From the NCBI GenBank assembly GCA_034509425.1, contig JAVTVJ010000342.1, positions 1,302,001-1,366,000 of the forward strand: 64,000 bases of DNA, written 5' to 3'. The position numbers were made by a program, and so were the translations under genes. The notes below the pieces were generated by a model. The model worked only from the letters and a program-made list of their open reading frames with translations, had not been told where the DNA came from and did no database searches. Every line of letters begins with the position of its first letter. Within the stretch, counting starts at the first letter, position 1. The stretch comes from Eopsaltria australis (Eukaryota; Chordata; Aves; Passeriformes; Petroicidae). Positions 48,801 to 57,800 of this stretch are shown piece by piece.

Positions 48801-51800
48801 TTCTTTTTTATTTCATAATCATTTTCTCTTGATCCAAAGTGAACTAAAACTCAGTGGTTGGGCGTTTTGTTCTCTAATGCAACACTTGGTCTGCCAACTG
48901 CCTTAAAAATGTATTTCAGCCTCCTCTGTTTATTTGAAAGCTGTTCCTTCCAAGAAAGCTAAGAATAATGTGGTTACCATAGTTTCCTTATCCACAACCA
49001 ATAAAATGCAACTTGGAATACAATAAAACAAAGCTGACACTACTCACAAAATGTGCCTGAATGAGTGAACACTGAAATCTTCACCCTACATCACTCCCAG
49101 CACTATGGAAAATACTCAGGACTAATCAATAGCCAGCTTTTAGTCCAGCAGGGAAGATGAGGCTGAGCCTGTCCCACTACCAGCTCTTTGAGATGTTTCA
49201 ATTCCAACACTTAGGATGTCTGTTGTTGTGGAATTCCCATCTCACAGATCTGCTATTTCACTGCAGAGATTTTGCACTTCTCTGTGATCTCTTGTTCTAG
49301 GAAGCGTTTGTGTAGGCAGAGCTTTGCTGAGGCTCACTGGAACCAAGTGATGGATTAATTACCCCTAGGAACCAGTCGACAAAGTAAATAATGAACTGTT
49401 TGTTCTCACAGTTTTATTGGCTCCTGAACAGGCAAGATTCTAGGGAACAAGCCAAAAATAATCTTTTTTTTCCTTTCAAGTCAACTGGCCAAAAAAACCC
49501 CCACATATGCTTCATAGATTATAGAAATTACACCTGCTTTGGACACATCCATTTGCTTTCCTGATTAAAAGTGATGGGATTTTACTCTAATAAAATGAAA
49601 GAAAAGCAATTGTTCTCAATAATAATGAATAAAGAGAGAGAAAACCAGCACATGCATGATGGTGAGACCTGCTGACAAGATTTTTTTCCTGATTTCAAAG
49701 ACCTGTAAAGATTTTGTTTAAAAAAGGGAAGGGAAGGGAAGGGAAGGGAAGGGAAGGGAAGGGAAGGGAAGGGAAGGGAAGGGAAGGGAAGGGAAGGGAA
49801 GGGAAGGGAAGGGAAGGGAAGGGAAATGTTCTGTTTGATGAGTCCAAGTAAGAAGATTTACCAAGGCAAGCTCCTGACTGGGAGGGAAGCAGAATCCTCC
49901 TCCCACAGACTCAGTGCATGCTTTGGGACTGACTCCTGTGGTGCCTGGGACTCTCATAAACACACCAGGTAAACATGGAAGAACACAACTCAAGATTTTT
50001 TGGTGTTCTGCTCATGTTTTCTTGCCAGTGACAACAGCCCAAGACAGCAGAGTTTAAATTAAAAAGCTCTGACCATGGTTTGATAACCCCTGGATGTAAG
50101 CAAGAGGGGAAGAAAATAAAGCAACTCCCTTCCTTACCCCAGGCACCAAGGGCTGGAGGTGGGGATTCTGAGCAGTGGGAGCAGGAAAGCTGCTGGAAGA
50201 GCATTTGCTGTTGTTGTTTTTTAAGAAAATCTGTTATCCTCACTGTGCAGCTTTCTGGAGCTTTTTCAGACCCCAGAAGCACCATCACTGGGTGTATCAA
50301 ACAGCCACACAGTTTCAGTTATAGCTTAGCCACAAGAAAATATAATAGTTCTTTTATCCCTGCCTTCTCATCTTGGGGAGGTCATGTACAGGTAACAGAC
50401 TAAAGAGAAAGAAGATGTAGGGGTTCAAGAGATCACTCATGTGCCGAACATGCTCCAGGCTTTCAATGCAAGTTCTACTCACAGGAAAAACATTCTGTGT
50501 GTAGCAGGATGCCAGTTCTAATGCACAAGGAAAAAAAATAGTACTTTTACAGGAAAAACATCTTAGATCTGTTAGTATAGTGCTCATTATGTCACTTAAA
50601 TCAAGTAGTGCCTTTTAAAACTGCTGATATCAACTTAATCAGGATCTGCACTATAAAATAGCTAAAAACAGTGACTAAAAAGGTAGGTCTTTCACATCCC
50701 TAGAGTGAATTTGCTGGGGAACAGGGAAAAACAGTGAAGACCAAACCTGTATTAAACTTTGCACCCTTCTTACCTATGAATAAAGAAATTGGTAGACCAG
50801 GGGTTTTTTCAGCATTTCCATTCTGCTGTCAGTACAACACACTCTCAGTCTGAACAGCCTGGCCAGGCTTCTCATAAATGCTCTTAAACTTCTCAACCAA
50901 AAACACCCAAGAGGAGAGTCACCTGATGACCTGATGTCTCAAGAGTTTAGCTTTTATATTTTTCAGGTCCTGCACTGCATTAGTGCATAACTCTGCACTC
51001 CATACACAGTGTCAGTGAGCTTTCTGCACAGTTCGGTCACACAACAATCCTTCCAGGCCTGAGAACCAAGGAGACCCCACAGCCTCAGGGCCCAGAAAGT
51101 ATCAACAAAAGTGAATTGGGGGCAGCAAACTGGGGGAATGTGACTGCATTACCTGAAGCTGGAATTGGACAATTAACCCCTGAGATGCAAATGGACCAAA
51201 CTTATCTCTGTGTGCAAAACTGGTGCCCATTGTCCATGCTGGGTGCAGCCTCTGGGAGGCTCCTGCACTGCCCAAGGTGCATCTGTTGAAGGCCTTTCAT
51301 AAATCCCCACTTTTATTAACTCTGTCCAGCCTCTGTTCTAGGGAGCCACTCCAAGGCATCAACCTGCTCAGGCCTTATGGCTCCAGATTGCCTCAGGGAC
51401 AGCACACTCACTGAAGGCCCAGCCCCTGCTGTCACCTGGCTGTAAACGCTGCCCACAGTAAATGACATTTAAAGCCCCATCCACTGTGCCTTTACCAGCT
51501 TGGTTATGGTTAACCAGAACCACCAGCAGCCATCCTCATGCTGTGTGAGAGCCAGGGCAGCACGTACCTCGTTGATGGCCAGCTGCTCCCCACCACCCCC
51601 GGGGTGGCCGTAGCGATGGTTGGAGCTGCGGAAATCCTCGTACAGGTCCTCCTCACTGCCCACATCATCCGTCAGGGCTGTCTTGTCCAGAGCTCCATCA
51701 GCGATCACTGCAACAGCAAAATGCACAGGTTGGTACATCAGCGATCACTGCAACAGCAAAATGCACAGGTTGGTACATCAGAGATCACTGCAACAGCAAA

Positions 51801-54800
51801 ATGCACAGATTGGCACAGCAGTGATCACTGCAACAGCAAAATGCACAGACTCACATCAGAGATCACTGCAACAGCAAAATGCACAGATTGGCACATCAGA
51901 GATCACTGCAATAGCAAAATGCACAGAACACAGCAGTGATCACTGCAACAGCAAAATGCACAGATTGGCACATCAGAGATCACTGCAACAGCAAAATGCA
52001 CAGATTGGCACAGCAGTGATCACTGCAACAGCAAAATGCACAGATTGGCACAGCAGTGATCACTGCAACAGCAAAATGCACAGATTGGCACAGCAGTGAT
52101 CACTGCAACAGCAAAATGCACAGATTGGCACATCAGAGATCACTGCAATAGCAAAATGCACAGATTGGCACAGCAGTGATCACTGCAACAGCAAAATGCA
52201 CAGGTTGGCACATCAGTGATCACTGCAACAGCAAAATGCCCAGGCTGGCACAGGAGCCTCAGCAGCACTGCACCAGGACAGGAGCTCACCAGGGCAAGGG
52301 GCACTATAACGCAGTATGAAGGGAAAAAAGACAAGGAAACTACAGAGGCAATTTTGGATCAAAATTCCAGCCTCACGCATTCCTGTTTTTCAGAGAATTT
52401 TTCCCCACTCATGTTTTCCCCCCATAAATTATTGTGCCTTAATCTAGACTGGAAAATATGATTTAAAAGAATTTGACAACTGCTGCATGTTGCAAACAAA
52501 AGATCAAGATTAAGAAAACAAGGTCTGAAAAAAGGCACTGGGCAATGATGGCACAAATGTGATTTTATTAGGACCTTTTTGTGTTGACAGGAAACTGGAC
52601 TAGGTAAAAAACACTCACATCCACCACTTCATACCTTGGGGATTGTGATTTACCAAATCCTATCAGGCCAAAGGAAGTCTCAGCCTTTGGGAGAAACATT
52701 CACCTTCCTCTTTGTCCACACATTTATTTAAGAACCCTTTTTGTTGCCTGTGTAAAAGGGTGTTTGCTCCAGAATTATCCATTATTACCACAGGGAAGGC
52801 CATTCTGCTCAGCATAGCCCCAGATGAGCTACAGGTAATGGAGGGTTCACAGCCTGCAGCTAGAACAAACACTGAAGTCTCAAGCCTGAGAGAAATAAAG
52901 ATGTGCCATTTATACTCCTTGCACAGAAGAAAGTGTCACTTCATCTGTTTCGGGGGCAGGACCTTTTTCCCAAAGTCTCCTGTGGTATTAGCAAATACCC
53001 TTCAGTGGTGTGTGGTGTCATTCATCCCATCCCTGTACTGCTTACTGGACATGAACTTTCTGTTCCCCAATCTGTGAAAAGTGGCAGTGATTAAAGAAAA
53101 CACTTGCTGACATATTCATCTGGATTAGCAACTGCTAGGGCAACAGTTTCCATGACAAAGCAGTGGGCTTTACCAAGATCACCGTGCTGAAGCAAGTACC
53201 TACACAGAGATGATGCAGAGAACAGCTGATATAAATGCTAATTTCAGTTCAATGGACTTGACATGGCGAGAGGAATAGAACTGAATGAAAATACAGGCAT
53301 TACTATCAGCACTCCTGGCGACAGTGCAAGTTACATGATGCTCCAGTCCAAATTTCTGCAGGTGAACAGGTGAAATAAATCTTTTGAGCTTGACCTTGTA
53401 GAGCTTTAATAGAAGCAACTCACAAACCTGGTCTTGAGTCCACATTTCCCTTCATAGTGCAAATGCATCTGATGCACCTAATTGTACCAATGGGTCAAAA
53501 AAAGCTCCTAACGATTCATTAGATCATTATTTCCTGAAACCAAATCTGCACCACTTTAGCAGTGAATAAAGTGCCAGCCAGACCTGCAAAGCTTGTCCTT
53601 GTCAACACTTTCAGTACACTGGCTGGTTTGTTGAGGCTGCACCACCTGATCACTTCTATTAACAGTGAGGTGTAAATTCAGTGTAGCAGCTATCAGTTCA
53701 ATGCAGGGACCTGACATCAAAATGACAAGTATGAGCTATTTTTAAACTAAATCCTTGCTTGTTTATGCTTTGAATTCAATAAATAGGCACAACACAGCAA
53801 AGATTGTCTGAAGCTGGAACTCCACTTGGTATTGATGGCAATTCAGGACACAGAGGTGCATACGAGCTTATGATTAAAGCAGAATTTTCTGTGCAAGTGT
53901 GGAACTACCCAACCATTCAACTTTAAGTGACATTTCACAAAAAAATCAAGCATTCCCCCGGCTTTGCTCTGACACCTCACATCGCTCATTATACAGAAGT
54001 TCTGCACTGAATGTGTGCCAGTAGTAGAGATTGCATATAAAGCAATTCTGGGGCTGTGACCTAGTCCATTAATATAAAACTCAAAACCAGCTGGAATACC
54101 ACTGATATTATAATTTCATGCAGAGTTACCATGGTTGGAAGTTTTAAAACTAAATTTAAGGTTGTTAAAGGTATCACTTTTTGCTCATACGCTGTCTGAA
54201 AAACCTTTGTCTGATGGTAATGAACAACTGTCAGTGTGTTAGTGCAGCACAGAAACAAATTAGAAATGTTTTTCAAGAACAAATAAAAATAAATCATTTA
54301 TAAGAAAGAAGTCAGCAGTCACTTGATTCAAAACTCTTTTGCAGCCCTCTGATCTCATTTTTTTCCCTTATTTTACACATGGCTTCACTGCTTTTCCCTT
54401 ATGCATCTTCTGCTATTTTCACAGCTGAAAGTAACCTTCAGCTTAAAAATTGTTCATTGACATCTTTAGAGCTTTTGTTTTTTGCCCCCACATTTTCCTA
54501 TTTATTCTCTGATCTGTGCTTAGATGAAAAAGCAAAAGCTCCAGGGAGGTATTTATCTGTGTTACTTAAAATGCTCTATACCTCTGCTAAGTGCCTTGAA
54601 AGCTGTGCTTGCTTTTACCAGAGATCTGTTTTTCCTCTCTGATCTTACCAAGCTCATCAATTCTCTGCTGTCTCAAGACCTGCTACTGCATTTGGGATTA
54701 GTTTTCCTGGCAAAAAAAAAAAAAAAAAAAAAAAAGTCCTGATAGACATATTGCACCAAAACTACACTTCATAAGCATGAGAAAGTTCTCAGTCCTTGAG

Positions 54801-57800
54801 GAAGAATGGCCCAAGGTAGCCAGTACACATTTTCCCAAACTAATGCTGCAGGGAAGAATGAAAACTAATGAAAACTAAGAATTAGCTCTGAAGCAGGTTA
54901 GATGAAAGACACGACCACAAATAAATAAAATAAGTCTGGAATGGTGACCCAATGCACTAGAAAACCATCAGGGAAGTAGGAGAATGAAGGCTTTTAGTGT
55001 AGGAACTGAATTAACATGCAGAGCATAAACTAGGTCAAGTAGAAAAGGAGCAAGCACTATACAAAAATCTTAAAAGACAAGTTAGCAGAGATTGCTGGAA
55101 CAGCCTCTCAGCCTCCTCAGCAGCACAGCTCTGGCTGGACAGGCCACTGTTAAACTGCACAGTGGCTAATTCAGATGCCTCATTCCTGCCACTTCCAAGT
55201 GCTCATCTCTGTCTAACCCTGAAATCCTGTGGCACAGTCATGCCTGGCCTCTCTGAAACACTGACCTGACCTGTCCCTCCCTGGCACTCAGGCCACACCA
55301 AGGATCAATGTTCTATCTAAAAGTAAAGCCAAGCATCAATTATCTCAAGCAGATTTCTTCATATTTTATACCTACGTCCTGATAAACCTCAGTAAATGTG
55401 GAAATTAATCCCATACACAGGAACAGAGGGAGAGGATGTCACCAACATTTACTACAGCCAGTATGTGCAAGAACTAAAGCTCTGCCCACTCTGCTGTTAG
55501 TCCTAGCCCAAGCTTGGGATATATGGCATTACAGTACAAAAGAGATGGATAATTCCAGCAATAGCAGCTCACTAAAGAATGCCACACAAACTTTTTTTTA
55601 ATGCATTCATACACATAAAGTGCCAGAAGCCTGACTCCATGAAGAATTGTCTCGAGGATGTGGAGCTTAGAAACTCATACAAAACATGTCACTGAAACCA
55701 GGAACCGGCACAGGTGGTCTGTGTCCAAATGCCTGAGCAGGCAGCACTTGGGCTGCATTCAAGGGCAAATTCTGTGCAAATTGAGTGAAGCTTGATCAAG
55801 ATGGTCCAGGAGAAGGGTTCACCCTCCTTACACCTCCCTGCAGAGTCTGGAGTGCAGGTATAAGCAGGCAGCAGTGGGAAGGGTTCTGGCTGGGCTCTGC
55901 TTGTGTCCCTACATTGCTGAAAGGTGATGCCAAGCAGCTCTAAGAGCTGCTTGTGCACAGTTCCTGAGCTCTCCATGTCACCAGGAAGCCTCTGGAGCTG
56001 TGGTCTGTGGCTTCACAGGGAAGAGCACTCTGTGCCCACAGGGAGAGACAAGCCACAGCTGAACAGCTCATTGCCCCCCTGCCAGTGGCAACAACTGCAT
56101 CCTGCCCAGAGGTAAACTGGGATAACTGGGAGGCAGCTGCCTGTATGGTGGGATTGTCACTGTCAAGCCTAGGTGACCCTGGAGAAGAAAGCAGCTGGGC
56201 TGCACAGGGACAGCCTTGATCTTCACCATCAACAGAGATGGCAGGGAGGGCAAAACAGAGAAAAGGTTTTGTGTTCTTCATCAAATTGGTGGGAAGAAAA
56301 AAGAAGTTTTAATTAGATGAGCTACTGGAGGTCTCAGAAAACAAATGCTAACTGTAGTCCAGAGTTCATTTAAGACTAATGTCACCTAGGATAGGTCACA
56401 CAGTTCCACACATCTGTGCTCTGCTCCTCTCTCAAAGCATGGACCTGCCTCACACATTCCAAGTGCCAGGAATTAGTGAACACAAACTGCTGTTGAACAA
56501 TCAAACAAAGACTCAAACAAAAAACCCAAAGCAAAATAACACCCAAAAAACCCCATCACCTACCACCATAAAAAAATGAAATTAAAGGAACATAATCCCA
56601 CCCTCTCACTGGAAAATTATTCCCACAGAATAAATTTCTAGAATAGTTTCCTCGGAGGAGCTGGACACTACAGCCCCAAATTTAGCACAGCCTCTTAACA
56701 GAGCTCTCTCAAAGTCACAGAGGTTTATGTCTCAGCTGGAATAAACCCCAGCAGCTCCCCAGTGGCCAGGAGCTCCAGACGTGTGTCTGGGTCACAAGCC
56801 TGAACAATGACCCAGGACTGAAGGAAAATGGGCTAGAGGCATTTTCCCAAAATGTTGGTTATCTGTTTTCACTTGACTTACAGTCTACAGCTTTTAGGGG
56901 TAAGGCTGGGATAGGAATCCGTGATGATTACAGACAGCTTGGAAAGCCAAGAGCATCCATAGTTTATTAAAAGCACATTATATTGACAAAGGGAACATTT
57001 TTTCTGTATTTGAATGCTCTCTTTCAAGTGTGCTTTTTCCACATCCACCCATTTCATTTGTCTCTGTAGCATTTACATTTGAAATAATTCACCAAAACAA
57101 CAGTAGGAGCCTGATTTACACTCACAGAGCAAATTAATTCAGAGCTAACAACATCATCTCCTCTGCCTCAGTGAGCAGAGATTGCTGTGGTTGTGAGCAG
57201 CCCACAGGAAAGCGCAGTGCAGCAGCTGGAGGAAGCACTTCCAGAGATTTAAGATGATAAACAAGTGAATGGCAGGCAGGGAGCCACACCCAGACTGCAT
57301 TGCCCAGGTGAGAAGAGCCCCTCTTCCCTCCTCTTCACCCATTTGGGGCTGCTAAACCCTCATCTCCTTAAAAACAGCTGCCAGAGCAGTGCTGCAGCCT
57401 CCATCAGCCCTGGTCTCAATTATGTGCTTCATTTATCAGACGTTGGGTACACGGAGGTCCCTGTGCAGCTGCCACAGTGAAATCCATCAGAGTGATGTCA
57501 TCCCACTCCTGCCCCAGCAGTGCAATTCCCCAGCTCTTACTGTGCTGATGGACCCTCTCTCATCATCCTGCTTATGGTTCTGGGCCAGTTCAACGGGTGG
57601 AGAGGAGTCAGGCAGGGAATTAGCAACAAGGGAACAATGACCAGTTAGGATGAGCTTCACGAGGAGAAAAACAACCAAAACAAAACACCAAAACAAACCA
57701 GAAAATCACCACGAACACGGTCATTCAAAACCAAGCCTAGAGATCTAAGGTCCTTATGATGACATTTCTGAGTAGGTAATGAAACCATGTGAAGCCAATC

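Noticed and set aside
51538..52099. Plus-strand 133- and 159-codon repetitive open frames (ITATAKC / DHCNSKMH periodicity)
   Set aside because: They are the translation of the 40 bp tandem array on the strand opposite the gene. Openness over 120 bp is repeated automatically in each unit.
51703..52253. CRISPR-like array
   Set aside because: The repeats are directly contiguous with no unique spacers, and the genome is that of a vertebrate.
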